Assembly (NCBI GenBank): GCA_016190945.1
Contig: JACPPO010000146.1
Location: 1 to 51,435 of the forward strand
Direction: 5' to 3'
DNA length: 51,435 bases
Source: Acidobacteriota bacterium
GTDB taxonomy: Bacteria > Acidobacteriota > Vicinamibacteria > Vicinamibacterales > UBA2999
The notes under the pieces are model-generated. The model made no database searches, was not told the DNA's origin, and saw nothing but the letters and a program-made list of their open reading frames with translations. Below are positions 15,247 through 23,563 of the stretch, one piece after another (positions within the stretch are counted from its first letter, which is position 1; the number at the start of each line of letters is the position of its first letter). A program made the translations under genes and the position numbers.

Positions 15247-16118
15247 CGCAGCTTCCGGATATTCACCGCCTCATCCAGATCGTTGTCGAGGAGCTGGCGA
15301 CCGCCGGGCACGCCGTGCCGGCGCAGTGTGACTGTCACTCGCTGTTGTATGAGTGCTGTCCCGATCGGTTGAAAGGCATTCTCGATGCAGGCGCCACTCG
15401 GCTCGGGCTGTATGCGTCGGGCGGGTCAGCCGGAGGCGTGGCCGCGATGATCGACCACACGCTGCTGAAGCCCGACGCGACGCGGCAGGACATCGAGACG
15501 CTCTGCCGCGAAGCGGCGCAGTACGGATTCGCGAGCGTGTGCGTGAATCCGACCTGGGTGGCCGCGTGCGCGCGGCTGTTGCGCGGCAGCCGCGTTAAGG
15601 TATGCTCGGTTGTCGGGTTTCCGCTCGGCGCAACGACGACCGATACCAAGCAGTTCGAGACTCGCCGGGCAATCTTCGATGGCGCCTGCGAGCTCGATAT
15701 GGTGATCAATGTCGGCGCGCTGAAGTCCAGCGAGCTTCGACTGGTCGAGCGCGACATCGAGGCGGTCACCGTTCCGTGCCGCGAAGCCGGCGCGGTCAGT
15801 AAGGTCATTATCGAAGCGGCGCTCCTCACCGACGAGGAGAAGGTGACGGCCTGCGCGCTGGCTAAGGCGGCGGGCGCGAGCTTCGTGAAGACGTCAACGG
15901 GATTCGGGCCTGGCGGCGCCACGCCGCACGACGTGGCGCTGATGCGCCGCGTGGTCGGCGAGGAGATGGGCGTCAAGGCGGCGGGGGGGGTTCGGGATCT
16001 CGAGGGGCTCAAGGCGATGGTGGCCGCCGGCGCGACGCGCATCGGCGCCAGCGCCGGCGTACGGATCGTCCAGGAGTCGCAGAGTCAGCCGCCGACCGCG
16101 GCGGGCAAGGGCTATTAG
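15243..16118 (+). CDS. deoC: Deoxyribose-phosphate aldolase with N-terminal extension
   Basis: Class I aldolase that splits 2-deoxyribose 5-phosphate into glyceraldehyde 3-phosphate and acetaldehyde. The Schiff-base Lys is in [28 protein letters not shown] and [11 protein letters not shown] are family motifs. GTG start at 15243 overlaps the previous stop (GTGA). The aldolase proper begins at about residue 65 ([15 protein letters not shown]). The preceding [18 protein letters not shown] helix and Cys-containing linker ([13 protein letters not shown]) are extra. A short amphipathic N-terminal helix plus linker is how cargo enzymes are targeted to bacterial microcompartments, though no shell gene is in view. 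Confidence 0.88.
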   Translation: MTQLPDIHRLIQIVVEELATAGHAVPAQCDCHSLLYECCPDRLKGILDAGATRLGLYASGGSAGGVAAMIDHTLLKPDATRQDIETLCREAAQYGFASVCVNPTWVAACARLLRGSRVKVCSVVGFPLGATTTDTKQFETRRAIFDGACELDMVINVGALKSSELRLVERDIEAVTVPCREAGAVSKVIIEAALLTDEEKVTACALAKAAGASFVKTSTGFGPGGATPHDVALMRRVVGEEMGVKAAGGVRDLEGLKAMVAAGATRIGASAGVRIVQESQSQPPTAAGKGY

Positions 16119-16120
16119 CC

Positions 16121-16152
16121 CCTGGTCTCGACGTAAGAGCAAAGACCAGGAA
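16121..16152. other. Inverted repeat after deoC
   Basis: CCTGGTCT at 16121 and AGACCAGG ending at 16152 are perfectly complementary around a 16-nt loop, in the gap before the small basic protein. There is no T tract; function is unknown. Confidence 0.4.
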
Positions 16153-16171
16153 CGAAGATAAGGAGAAGAGC

Positions 16172-16462
16172 GTGGCAAATCTGAATCAAGAGCAGCTCCG
16201 GCGCCTGGCGCGGCTTGGCGCCGTCGCCCGCCTCGGGCAGTTGCGGCAGGAGGAAGCGGCCATTCGCAGCGAGTTCCCCGATCTGTTCGGGCGCGGCCGC
16301 CGGGAGGACGGTGCTGCGGCTGCTCCTGCAAAGGCGGCAATGGCGCCGGCGGGTCGAGCCGGGCGGCGCCGCCGGCGCTTGTCCGCGGAGGCGCGTAAGG
16401 CGGCTTCCGAACGGATGAGAAAGTACTGGGCCGAGCGGCGAAAGGAGAAAGCGGAGAAATAG
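16172..16462 (+). CDS. Small basic protein of unknown function
   Basis: 96 residues from a GTG preceded by AGGAG at a good distance. The N-terminal half is helical and mixed-charge (NLNQEQLRRLARLGAVARL). A flexible Ala/Gly linker leads to a strongly basic C-terminal helix, RRRRRLSAEARKAASERMRK followed by YWAERRKEK, that looks suited to binding nucleic acid. I do not recognise a named family. It overlaps the next gene by one base (TAGTG), so they are probably cotranslated. Confidence 0.7.
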   Translation: MANLNQEQLRRLARLGAVARLGQLRQEEAAIRSEFPDLFGRGRREDGAAAAPAKAAMAPAGRAGRRRRRLSAEARKAASERMRKYWAERRKEKAEK

Positions 16463-17163
16463 TGCCGCGTTTGGCGGTCGCGTGTGTCCTGTGGATCGGC
16501 GCGCTCGCGAGCCCGCCGGCTGCCGCACAGGTCGCCGCGCCCGATCCTCCGGGGCCGTACGTCATCGACGTCCGCGGCGTGACGAGCGCCATTCCACAGG
16601 ACGCCAATTTCTTTCCTCCGGTCCCGACAGCCACGATCGTTCCATCGCGCGGCTATGGCATCGACGTCGGCGCACACGTCTATCTGATGCGACTTGGCTC
16701 AGGCCGTCTTGGCATCGGCGGGAATGTGGTACGCGTTCGTGGCACAGCGTCTCCGGCGGCGCCAAGCTCAGGATCGATCCCAGCCACACCCGCCGCGGCG
16801 ATCAGACCGGACGTCCGCGCTACGCTGACCACCCTCGCGCCACAGCTCTCGTACAACTTCGGCTCTGCGGAGGGGTGGAGCTACGTCAGCGCCGGTCTGG
16901 GCCGCGCGCAATTGAGGACGGGAACGTCGGCGTTCGGGGGATCGGGGAGCACAAGCAGCGCGATGCCGGCACGGTCGGTCGATAGTGGCACCCGATCCAG
17001 CATCAACGTCGGGGGCGGTGCGCGGTGGTTCGCGAAGGCGCACCTGGCGTTCTCGTTTGACGTGCGATTTCATCTCGTCTCCGCGGGCGCGGAGGAGGGT
17101 ACGGCGCAGGCAACGCCGCGCACCACGCTCGTAGCTGCATCCGCCGGGATTTCGGTGAGGTAA
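16462..17163 (+). CDS. Outer-membrane beta-barrel-like exported protein
   Basis: 233 residues with a clear signal peptide (PRLAVACVLWIGALASPPAAAQ). The mature part alternates polar and hydrophobic residues (YGIDVGAHVYLMRLGSGRLG, APQLSYNFGSAEGWSYVSAG, LAFSFDVRFHLVSAG), as in small OmpA- or OprF-like barrels. No functional motif is seen. Start GTG at 16462 overlaps the upstream stop. Followed by a long hairpin and tRNA-Gly on the other strand. Confidence 0.7.
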   Translation: MPRLAVACVLWIGALASPPAAAQVAAPDPPGPYVIDVRGVTSAIPQDANFFPPVPTATIVPSRGYGIDVGAHVYLMRLGSGRLGIGGNVVRVRGTASPAAPSSGSIPATPAAAIRPDVRATLTTLAPQLSYNFGSAEGWSYVSAGLGRAQLRTGTSAFGGSGSTSSAMPARSVDSGTRSSINVGGGARWFAKAHLAFSFDVRFHLVSAGAEEGTAQATPRTTLVAASAGISVR

Positions 17164-17167
17164 GGCG

Positions 17168-17243
17168 CCTGGCTTGTCAGCCGCAGCTCGCCGGCGACGA
17201 ACCGGGCTGCCCGCCTGGGCCGAAGGCTCGGCGGGCAGCCGCC
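17168..17243. repeat. Hairpin-rich repeat, distant member of the family at 29225 and 47970
   Basis: GGCTGCCCGCC (17205-17215) and GGCGGGCAGCC (17230-17240) form an 11-bp perfect stem. The flanks CTGGCTTGTC and TGGGCCGAAGGC also occur, nearly identical, in the repeat at 47970-48047. It may also work as a terminator for the upstream gene, though no T tract follows. Confidence 0.5.
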
Positions 17244-17277
17244 GTAGCGCACCTGATTCAGCGCGCGCGTAGGCGGA

Positions 17278-17351
17278 TGGAGCGGGCTACGGGAATCGAA
17301 CCCGTCTAGCTGGCTTGGGAAGCCAGAGCATTACCACTATGCTAAGCCCGC
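17278..17351 (-). tRNA. tRNA-Gly (anticodon CCC)
   Basis: Read on the minus strand from 17351. Acceptor GCGGGCT / AGCCCGC, D stem GCAT / ATGC, anticodon arm CTGGC-TTCCCAA-GCCAG, T arm ACGGG-TTCGATT-CCCGT, with encoded CCA. The anticodon CCC reads GGG (Gly). Confidence 0.95.
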
Positions 17352-17375
17352 CTGCCCGATTGTAGCGCAGGCCTG

Positions 17376-18731
17376 CTAACCGCGAATGAGGGCCAGGACC
17401 TCGTCGCGTCGCTTTTCCATCATCGCCGGTGACGCCGCCTCGAGATTGAGGCGCAGGAGCGGCTCGGTGTTGGAGGGCCGCACGTTGAAGCGCCAGTCGG
17501 GATAGTCCACCGACACACCATCCATCTTGGCAATCGTCGCATCCGTGTAGCGTGCTTCGACCGCGGCCAGCCTCTTCGGCACTTCCTGCATTGATGCCAG
17601 CTTCGTGTTGATCTCGCCAGAAATGAAGTACCGCTCGCGAAACGGCTGGAGCAGGTCGCGCAGGGACTGGTTCTTTCTCGACATCAGCTCGAGGATGAGC
17701 AGCGCAGGAATGAGCCCGTTGTCGGCGTAGTAGAAATCGCGGAAGTAATAGTGCCCGGTCACCTCGCCACCGAAGATGGCGTTGACTTCCCGCATCCGCC
17801 GCTTGACGAAGGCATGGCCGACCCTGTTCATGAGGGCGCGGCCGCCGTGCCGCGCCACGACGTCCTTGACGGCACGGCTCGCGCGGAGGTCGTAGACGAT
17901 CGTCGAGCCCGGGTGCTTCAGCAGGAACGCCTCGGCAAGGAGCGCGGTCACGAAGTCGCCGGAAATGAACTCGCCGCTTCCATCGATGAAGAAACAGCGG
18001 TCCGCGTCGCCGTCCCAGGCGATGCCGAGATCCGCCTTCTGGCGAATGACCTCGGCGGTGATATCCCGGCGGTTCTCCTCGATAAGCGGATTCGCTTCGT
18101 GGTTGGGAAACGTGCCGTCGATGTCAAAGCAGAGCTGGGTGACCTTGCAGGGCAGCCGGTCGAAGAGGGCGGGCGCCACGAGGCCGGCCATGCCGTTGCC
18201 GGCGTCAAGCACGACCGAGAAGGGCTTGACGACCGACGGATCGACAAAAGATATCACCTTCTCGACATATTCAGACACGACGGTACGCGTCGAGATCGAG
18301 CCGTGCCTGGCAGCAGGCGGCGGGAGACGATCCTGGACGATCATGTCGCGAATATCACCGATGCCGGCGTCGCCGCTCAAAGGCAGCGCGCCCGCCCGCA
18401 CCATCTTGACGCCGTTGTACTGCTGCGGGTTGTGCGAGGCCGTGATCTGCGCGCCTCCGCCGAGGTCGTCCCGGACCACGGCGAAGTACAGCATGTCGGT
18501 GCCCATCATCCCGTAGTCGATGACGTCGGTGCCTTGCTCGCGCGCGCCGTCCATCAACGCCGACGCAAGGGCAGGCGAGGACACGCGCATGTCGCGCGAC
18601 ACGCCGATCCGGGGTGTCTGCAGGTAAGCGGCAAGCCCTCGCCCGATCAGTCGCGCCACCTCGTTGTTGATTTCGCCCGGATACAGGCCGCGGACGTCGT
18701 AGGCCTTGAAGATGTCGAGATTGACATTCAT
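17376..18731 (-). CDS. manB: Phosphomannomutase/phosphoglucomutase
   Basis: Interconverts mannose 6-phosphate and mannose 1-phosphate (or the glucose pair), feeding GDP-mannose or UDP-glucose synthesis. All four domains are present: IFKAYDVRGLYPGEI at the start, phosphoserine loop AQITASHNPQQYNGVK, metal site AWDGDADRCFF, sugar loop GGEVTGHYYF, and phosphate loop RPSNTEPLLRLNLEA near the end. Length 451 matches AlgC-type enzymes. It lies 3 bp downstream of the nucleotidyltransferase gene, with which it forms an operon. Confidence 0.92.
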   Translation of the reverse strand: MNVNLDIFKAYDVRGLYPGEINNEVARLIGRGLAAYLQTPRIGVSRDMRVSSPALASALMDGAREQGTDVIDYGMMGTDMLYFAVVRDDLGGGAQITASHNPQQYNGVKMVRAGALPLSGDAGIGDIRDMIVQDRLPPPAARHGSISTRTVVSEYVEKVISFVDPSVVKPFSVVLDAGNGMAGLVAPALFDRLPCKVTQLCFDIDGTFPNHEANPLIEENRRDITAEVIRQKADLGIAWDGDADRCFFIDGSGEFISGDFVTALLAEAFLLKHPGSTIVYDLRASRAVKDVVARHGGRALMNRVGHAFVKRRMREVNAIFGGEVTGHYYFRDFYYADNGLIPALLILELMSRKNQSLRDLLQPFRERYFISGEINTKLASMQEVPKRLAAVEARYTDATIAKMDGVSVDYPDWRFNVRPSNTEPLLRLNLEAASPAMMEKRRDEVLALIRG

Positions 18732-18734
18732 TGC

Positions 18735-19793
18735 TCAGGCCCGCGTGTAATCCGTCAGCGTCGTCTCGTCGCCGAGCACGGCGCCGCCGTCCACGCTGAC
18801 GTTGCGTCCGAGGTGGCAGTTGCGCCCCAGGATCGCGTCACGCACCGAGGCCTCGCGGCTCACGCGGCAGTTCGGCCAGAGAATCGCGCCATCGATGGAC
18901 GCATCCTCGTCCACCCGCGTCTGCCGGCCGATGACCGAATAGCGGCCGATGCGCGCCCCGGCTTTGATGAGCACACCTTGGTCGATGAAACAGGGACCTT
19001 CCACGGTCGCGCCGTCCTCGATCCGCGCATCGGCCGCCACCGAGGTGCGAGGGGCGGGCAGATCGAGAAACGGCGCCGTCACGTAGCGGCCGTCCATGAT
19101 GTCGCGGTGTACCCGCGTGTACTTCTCGGGCGTCCCGATGTCGATCCAATACCCGTCGTAGATGTACGCGATGAACGTCTCGTTGCGCTCGATCAAAGAC
19201 GGGAAATAGCTCCGTTCGATCGACCAGGGCACATCGCTCGGAATGCGACCGAAAGTGTCTGGCTCGAGCACGTAGATGCCCGCGTTAATGTGATTCGTTG
19301 TGACTTGGTCGGCGCGCGGCTTCTCCACGAAACGTCTGACGTTGCCCTCCGGATCGGTCTCCACGAGGCCGTAAGCAGTCGGGTTCTCGACCGGTGTCAG
19401 CACGATCGTGGCGCGCGCATTGCGCGCGCGATGCAGCCGGATGACCGCCGCCAGGTCGATCTGCGTCAGCACGTCGCCGTTGAACACGACGATCGGTTCG
19501 ATCAAGTCGGCACCCGCGTACTTCACCGCGCCCGCGGTGCCGAGGGGGACGGGTTCCACCACGTACCGGATCTTGATGTTCAGCGCAGAGCCGTCACCAA
19601 AGATCTCCTCGATCCGCCGGGGCTGGTAGCTCAGGCTCAGGATGACCTCGTCGATCTCCGGAACCTGCTTGAGAAGATCGAGCTGGTAATGGAGGAAGGG
19701 CCGGTTGAAGATCGGCACGATCGGCTTCGGCGTGTGAATGGTGAGCGGCCGCAGCCGCGTCCCCTGGCCCCCGGCGAGCAGGATCGCCTTCAT
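18735..19793 (-). CDS. manC: Sugar-1-phosphate nucleotidyltransferase (mannose-1-phosphate guanylyltransferase type)
   Basis: Activates a sugar 1-phosphate with a nucleoside triphosphate. The N-terminal pyrophosphorylase signature is MKAILLAGGQGTRLRPLT, with TPKPIVPIFNRPFLHYQ and VFNGDVLTQIDL. From about residue 255, hexapeptide-type segments (GARIGRYSVIGRQTRV, GRNCHLGRNVSVDGGAVLG) indicate a left-handed beta-helix. Together with the adjacent mutase it suggests GDP-mannose, but a glucose substrate is possible. 352 residues. Divergent from pgsA with a 50-bp gap. Confidence 0.88.
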   Translation of the reverse strand: MKAILLAGGQGTRLRPLTIHTPKPIVPIFNRPFLHYQLDLLKQVPEIDEVILSLSYQPRRIEEIFGDGSALNIKIRYVVEPVPLGTAGAVKYAGADLIEPIVVFNGDVLTQIDLAAVIRLHRARNARATIVLTPVENPTAYGLVETDPEGNVRRFVEKPRADQVTTNHINAGIYVLEPDTFGRIPSDVPWSIERSYFPSLIERNETFIAYIYDGYWIDIGTPEKYTRVHRDIMDGRYVTAPFLDLPAPRTSVAADARIEDGATVEGPCFIDQGVLIKAGARIGRYSVIGRQTRVDEDASIDGAILWPNCRVSREASVRDAILGRNCHLGRNVSVDGGAVLGDETTLTDYTRA

Positions 19794-19843
19794 GACAATC
19801 AGCGATTGTATCCGATACTCGATGATAGAATTGGCGTCCTCCG

Positions 19844-20440
19844 ATGAACCTGCCGAACATGCTGACGATGGTGCGGATGTTTCTTGTGCCGCTGCTGGTC
19901 GTCGTGTTGCTGACCGAGTTCGAGGGGCATCGTATTCTCGGGGTGCCGAAAGAGCTCGTCGGCGCCGCGATCTTCGGCTTCGCGTCGGTGACCGACTGGC
20001 TCGACGGGTACCTCGCTCGACGGCGCCGGCAGGTCACGTGGCTCGGGCAGATGCTCGATCCGATTGCCGACAAACTGCTCACGTCGGCGGCGTTCATCTC
20101 GCTCGTGCAACTGGGCCTCGCGCCGGCGTGGATGGTGGCGCTCATCATCGGTCGCGAGTTCGCTATCACGGGACTTCGAAGCTTCGCGCACACCAGGGGC
20201 ATTGCCATGCCCGCCTCGCCACTCGGCAAAATCAAGATGGCGTCGCAGGTCACCGCCATCCTGCTGCTGATCCTCGGGTGGGGGCCGCTGCCGTGGCTTG
20301 CGCCGATCGGCCACGCGGCGCTCTGGGTGGTCATGATCGCCGCCGTCACATCGGCCGTGGACTATTACCGCCGGTTCCAGCGGCTGCTGAACGCGCACGT
20401 GACCGACGTCAATGTCGCCCGCGCCCGCAGGATCGGTTAG
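19844..20440 (+). CDS. pgsA: CDP-diacylglycerol--glycerol-3-phosphate 3-phosphatidyltransferase
   Basis: Integral membrane enzyme making phosphatidylglycerol phosphate. It has the CDP-alcohol phosphotransferase motif in VTDWLDGYLARRRRQVTWLG followed by QMLDPIADKL, and several hydrophobic helices (MFLVPLLVVVLL, AILLLILGWGPLPWLA). 198 residues is a normal length. Start ATG at 19844 follows TCCTCCG; the TAGAAT at 19826-19831 may be its -10 box. A hairpin follows the stop. Confidence 0.92.
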   Translation: MNLPNMLTMVRMFLVPLLVVVLLTEFEGHRILGVPKELVGAAIFGFASVTDWLDGYLARRRRQVTWLGQMLDPIADKLLTSAAFISLVQLGLAPAWMVALIIGREFAITGLRSFAHTRGIAMPASPLGKIKMASQVTAILLLILGWGPLPWLAPIGHAALWVVMIAAVTSAVDYYRRFQRLLNAHVTDVNVARARRIG

Positions 20441-20445
20441 GCGAG

Positions 20446-20467
20446 CCGAAGGTCGTTCAACCTTCGG
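20446..20467. terminator. Hairpin between convergent genes
   Basis: CCGAAGGT (20446-20453) and ACCTTCGG (20460-20467) form an 8-bp stem with a 6-nt loop in the 35-bp gap between pgsA and the convergent exported-protein gene. T-rich sequence (TTATTTT) follows on the plus side about 8 bases later, so it may terminate pgsA. Confidence 0.5.
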
Positions 20468-20475
20468 AACGGATG

Positions 20476-21270
20476 TTATTTTCGGAGCGCCACGTAATCG
20501 CCCGCAATGAATGCATCGCGGGAGAGCGTGATCCGCAGAGTAGACGACTCCGGCCTGACCTCGATCGCCACCGCTTCGCCCAGCTCGAACAGGAAGTTGC
20601 CCGGCTCCCGCTTGTCGCGGTAGACGACGAAGTGCGCGCCGGCGGTGACCCCGTGGTCGCTGCCACGGTCGACCAGGAAGTAATCGTCGCGGGCGAAGCT
20701 CGTGCGGTTATCGTTGCCGGTGAGGACCCGGCCATAGTTGCCGCGCTGCGCCGCAGGCCTGTTGACGGAGATCTCCGGAATGTCTGGCAGCACGAAGGGC
20801 GAGAGGTAATCGTTCACTTCGACCGAGTCGCAGGCGTGGGTAATAGTCGCGAGCGACATCCGCGGGTCCACCGCATAGATTCGGATCCACCCCGTCGTGC
20901 GGATCGTCGCCGGGTTGTCGCGGCTGACCGGACGTCGCTCGATTGGAACCGCGCGGCGGGTGTAGTACTCCTGGCCGACGGCGATGCCGTTGTCCCCACC
21001 GGCGTTGATGGCGACCAGGTCGCCCGGGGCGAAGCTGCGATGGACAAAGGATTCCTGGCTGCCAGTAATCCGCAGCGGCCTGGGAGGCACCTGGAAGGCG
21101 AGACTCGGCGCGCAGGCGAGCGACAGGATCTCCGGGGAGAGGTTCGTGGACCCGTGGGCAGGGGCGCGCTGCGCCAAAACGGGCAATGCGGTGGCCACCA
21201 CTCCGGCGGCGATCAGGGACGCCACGGGCCACACACCGCTGGGTCCCCGCCGCGCACTCCTCCACCCCAT
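20476..21270 (-). CDS. Exported protein of unknown function
   Basis: 264 residues from the ATG at 21270, with a signal peptide or anchor (WPVASLIAAGVVATALPVLA). The mature part holds two similar units: one around DLVAINAGGDNGIAVGQEYY and one around DYFLVDRGSDHGVTAGAHFV. Each is followed by a segment on variation and processing (MSLATITHACDSVEVNDYL). Such units occur in LysM- and FlgT-linked envelope proteins, so it probably acts in the cell envelope. A longer frame upstream of 21270 is repeat DNA. It is 95 bp downstream of bamD. Confidence 0.6.
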   Translation of the reverse strand: MGWRSARRGPSGVWPVASLIAAGVVATALPVLAQRAPAHGSTNLSPEILSLACAPSLAFQVPPRPLRITGSQESFVHRSFAPGDLVAINAGGDNGIAVGQEYYTRRAVPIERRPVSRDNPATIRTTGWIRIYAVDPRMSLATITHACDSVEVNDYLSPFVLPDIPEISVNRPAAQRGNYGRVLTGNDNRTSFARDDYFLVDRGSDHGVTAGAHFVVYRDKREPGNFLFELGEAVAIEVRPESSTLRITLSRDAFIAGDYVALRK

Positions 21271-21325
21271 CGCGCAGGCGTGCGCGATGGGGCCCCCGGA
21301 CCTGCGCGGTGGGGTGCCAGACACG
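21240..21325. repeat. GGTCCCCGCCGCGCAC repeat family, copy 1
   Basis: Contains GGTCCCCGCCGCGCAC, then a perfect inverted repeat CCCCATCGCGCA / TGCGCGATGGGG, then CTGCGCGGTGGGGTGCC. Its left part codes for the first residues of the exported protein. Related copies are at 27934-27985 and 29606-29645. Confidence 0.6.
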
Positions 21326-21379
21326 GAAACACGGAGTGCGGACCGTACATTCTCAAGCGTCATCGCTATCACCGATAAA

Positions 21380-22171
21380 TTACTGATTCTTCAGCTCTTC
21401 AAGCCTGCTCCGGGCGTCTTCGAGATGGTCGCTCCGATCGAACTCGGCGAGGAGCCGCTCGAAGTACGGGATGGCTTCAGCTTTCTTATCGGTCTTGGTC
21501 AGAGATTCCGCCAGATAGAAGTAGACGGCGTCGCGGCCGGTGAATCCGGAGTCCTCGCGAAGCACTTCGCGGAAGCGGTCGATCGCGCCCGGATACCACC
21601 GGATGCGGTAGTAGTGGAGGCCGACGAGGTACGACGCCTGGCTGAGGCGGTCACGCGCGATCCTCCAGTGCTGCTTCACGTCGGGCATAAGCGGGCTGTT
21701 CGGAAATTTCTGAAAGAAGACGTCGAAGTCGACGAGCGCTGCCTTCGTTTCGGTCTGATCCCGCGCAGGCGCCCGCATCTGTTGGAAATGGCTCATCGCG
21801 AGCTTGTACTGGGCGTAGTCTGCGCGCGGATTCGTCGGATAAAACGTCAGGAATTCCCTGAACTCGTTGGCCGCCAGGACCACCGATTCTGCCGTACCCT
21901 CGCCAAGATACGAGTCGCCGACCGCCAGCTTGGCGTCAGGCCTGAACGGACTTTGCGGATACCCGTCGACGATCTGTTGGAGGTACGTGCGCGCGTTGAG
22001 CCACTTTTCCATCTGAAGCGCTTCCGTGCCGCGTTCGAACAGATATCGATCCGGCTGCGCCGTGCCGGGCGGTAGCGTCGTCGTCTGTCTGGCGCCGCAG
22101 GCCGCGAATGCGGCAAGCAGCGCCACCCTGCCGGCGATTTGCCACCAGCGGCGCCACCTGCGATCAGTCAT
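21380..22171 (-). CDS. bamD: Outer-membrane assembly lipoprotein BamD
   Basis: Periplasmic lipoprotein of the BAM complex that inserts beta-barrels in the outer membrane. A signal peptide ends in a lipobox (LAAFAACG) at about residue 25. Helical TPR-like repeats follow: RYLFERGTEALQMEKWLNA, VAANEFREFLTFYPTNPRAD-type and YLVGLHYYRIRWYPGAIDRF segments typical of BamD/ComL. 263 residues. Its start overlaps the epimerase stop by 8 bp. Confidence 0.88.
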   Translation of the reverse strand: MTDRRWRRWWQIAGRVALLAAFAACGARQTTTLPPGTAQPDRYLFERGTEALQMEKWLNARTYLQQIVDGYPQSPFRPDAKLAVGDSYLGEGTAESVVLAANEFREFLTFYPTNPRADYAQYKLAMSHFQQMRAPARDQTETKAALVDFDVFFQKFPNSPLMPDVKQHWRIARDRLSQASYLVGLHYYRIRWYPGAIDRFREVLREDSGFTGRDAVYFYLAESLTKTDKKAEAIPYFERLLAEFDRSDHLEDARSRLEELKNQ

Positions 22172-23105
22172 GTCCTGGGGTCATCCAGTCGTACTGGGCG
22201 CGTAGCCCCTCTTCCAGCGTAACTGTTGGCGCGAATGCCAGTTCCGCGCGGGCGCGAGTGGTATCCGCATAGGTGTTCCGCATGTCGCCCCGCTGCGCCT
22301 CAATCTGCTCGACGCGCAGGGGACGGCCGGTGATCCGGCGGATCAGCTCGAACACGTCGAGCAACTCGATGCGAGATCCACCACCGATATTGTAGACAGC
22401 CCCCGGCTTCCCGCGTGCTGCGGCCGCCACGGTGGCTGCCACCGCATCGGCCACAAAGGTGAAGTCGCGGGTCTGCTTCCCGTCTCCGAACTGCGGCACC
22501 GCATCTCCCCGCACCACCGCATGCAGGAAACGCGAGAACCCCATGTCGGGACGCTGGCGGGGCCCATACACCGTGAAGTATCGGAGCGAGACGGCCGGTA
22601 CGCCGTGATTGACGTGGTACAGGTGGCAGAGTTGTTCGGCGGCGAGCTTCGTCACTCCGTACGGGGATACCGGCTGTGGACAGACGTCTTCACGCATCGG
22701 CAGCGGCACTTCGTCCCCATACACGGATGAACTCGAGGCGTACACCAGCCGCTCAATCGGCATCCCGACGCAGGCTTCGAGCAGGATCTGGGTCGCCTCC
22801 ACGTTGTTGACCGTATAGACGTGAAAATCCCGCCCCCAGCTCTTGCGCACCCCTGCCTGCGCGGCCAAGTGAAACACGTGGGTGATGCCGTCCAGCAACG
22901 TCGACAGGTCGGCGTCGGCCAAGGACGACTCTACGAGCGTGAAGCCGGCGGCGCCGCGGAGACGCGCCAGGTTGCGTGCCTTCAGTTCCCGCGGGTAGTA
23001 GTCGGTAAAGGAGTCGATGCCGGTGACCGTCGCGCCGGTCTCGATGAGGCGCTCGACAAGATGCGAACCGATAAAGCCGGCAGCGCCCGTCACCAGCGCG
23101 TTCAT
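22164..23105 (-). CDS. NAD-dependent nucleotide-sugar epimerase
   Basis: Short-chain-type epimerase acting on a UDP-sugar, most like UDP-glucuronate 4-epimerase or GalE. NAD-binding MNALVTGAAGFIGSHLVERL, catalytic SSSSVYGD and Tyr-Lys pair in SPYGVTKLAAEQL, and RYFTVYGPRQRPDMGFSRF are visible. 313 residues from ATG 23105, whose ATGA overlaps the thioesterase stop. It may supply sugars for surface polysaccharide along with the mannose genes. The exact substrate cannot be read from sequence. Confidence 0.88.
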   Translation of the reverse strand: MNALVTGAAGFIGSHLVERLIETGATVTGIDSFTDYYPRELKARNLARLRGAAGFTLVESSLADADLSTLLDGITHVFHLAAQAGVRKSWGRDFHVYTVNNVEATQILLEACVGMPIERLVYASSSSVYGDEVPLPMREDVCPQPVSPYGVTKLAAEQLCHLYHVNHGVPAVSLRYFTVYGPRQRPDMGFSRFLHAVVRGDAVPQFGDGKQTRDFTFVADAVAATVAAAARGKPGAVYNIGGGSRIELLDVFELIRRITGRPLRVEQIEAQRGDMRNTYADTTRARAELAFAPTVTLEEGLRAQYDWMTPGHD

Positions 23106-23563
23106 GCGAGCATCTCGCGGACGCGCGACGGCAGGCGGCATGGCTTGCCGCTGGTGTCGACGGCTGCATGCACCGTGTGACCGACCGCGGCGATCGTACC
23201 GTCGGCGCCGCGCGCCACTTCATAGTCAAACCGGATCCGGACCGGCGTCACTAGCGTTCCGCGCGTCGTGATCTCGATCTCATCGTCATACCGCGCGGGC
23301 TGGCGGTACTCGCAGTGGGCTTCAATCGCGGGCAGAGAGATCCCGTCGCGCTCCATCTCGCGGTAAGTCCAGCCGGTCTGGCGCAGCCATTCGGTTCGTC
23401 CGATCTCGAACCAGACGAGATAGTTCGCGTAGTAGACGACGCCCATGCGGTCCGTTTCGGCGTACCGCACGCGGACACGGGTGCGCCGGACCGCCTCTGC
23501 CGCCCGGGGGCCCAGAGCCGGGGCCTGGGCCCCGGGGCCTGAGGCCTCCAGCGGATCGCTCAT
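23102..23563 (-). CDS. Acyl-CoA thioesterase, YbgC/4HBT family
   Basis: Hot-dog fold thioesterase. The active-site segment is RVRYAETDRMGVVYYANYLV, followed by WFEIGRTEWLRQTGWTY. YbgC proteins hydrolyse acyl-CoA and associate with the Tol-Pal system in some bacteria; no tol genes are near. 153 residues, with a 20-residue low-complexity start. It overlaps both neighbours by 4 bp. Confidence 0.87.
   Translation of the reverse strand: MSDPLEASGPGAQAPALGPRAAEAVRRTRVRVRYAETDRMGVVYYANYLVWFEIGRTEWLRQTGWTYREMERDGISLPAIEAHCEYRQPARYDDEIEITTRGTLVTPVRIRFDYEVARGADGTIAAVGHTVHAAVDTSGKPCRLPSRVREMLA

Noticed and set aside
17751-19847. A 698-codon open frame on the plus strand
   Set aside because: It is antisense to the mutase and nucleotidyltransferase genes, whose full motif sets are on the minus strand. 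Its composition is rich in Arg/Asp/His as in GC-rich shadow frames.
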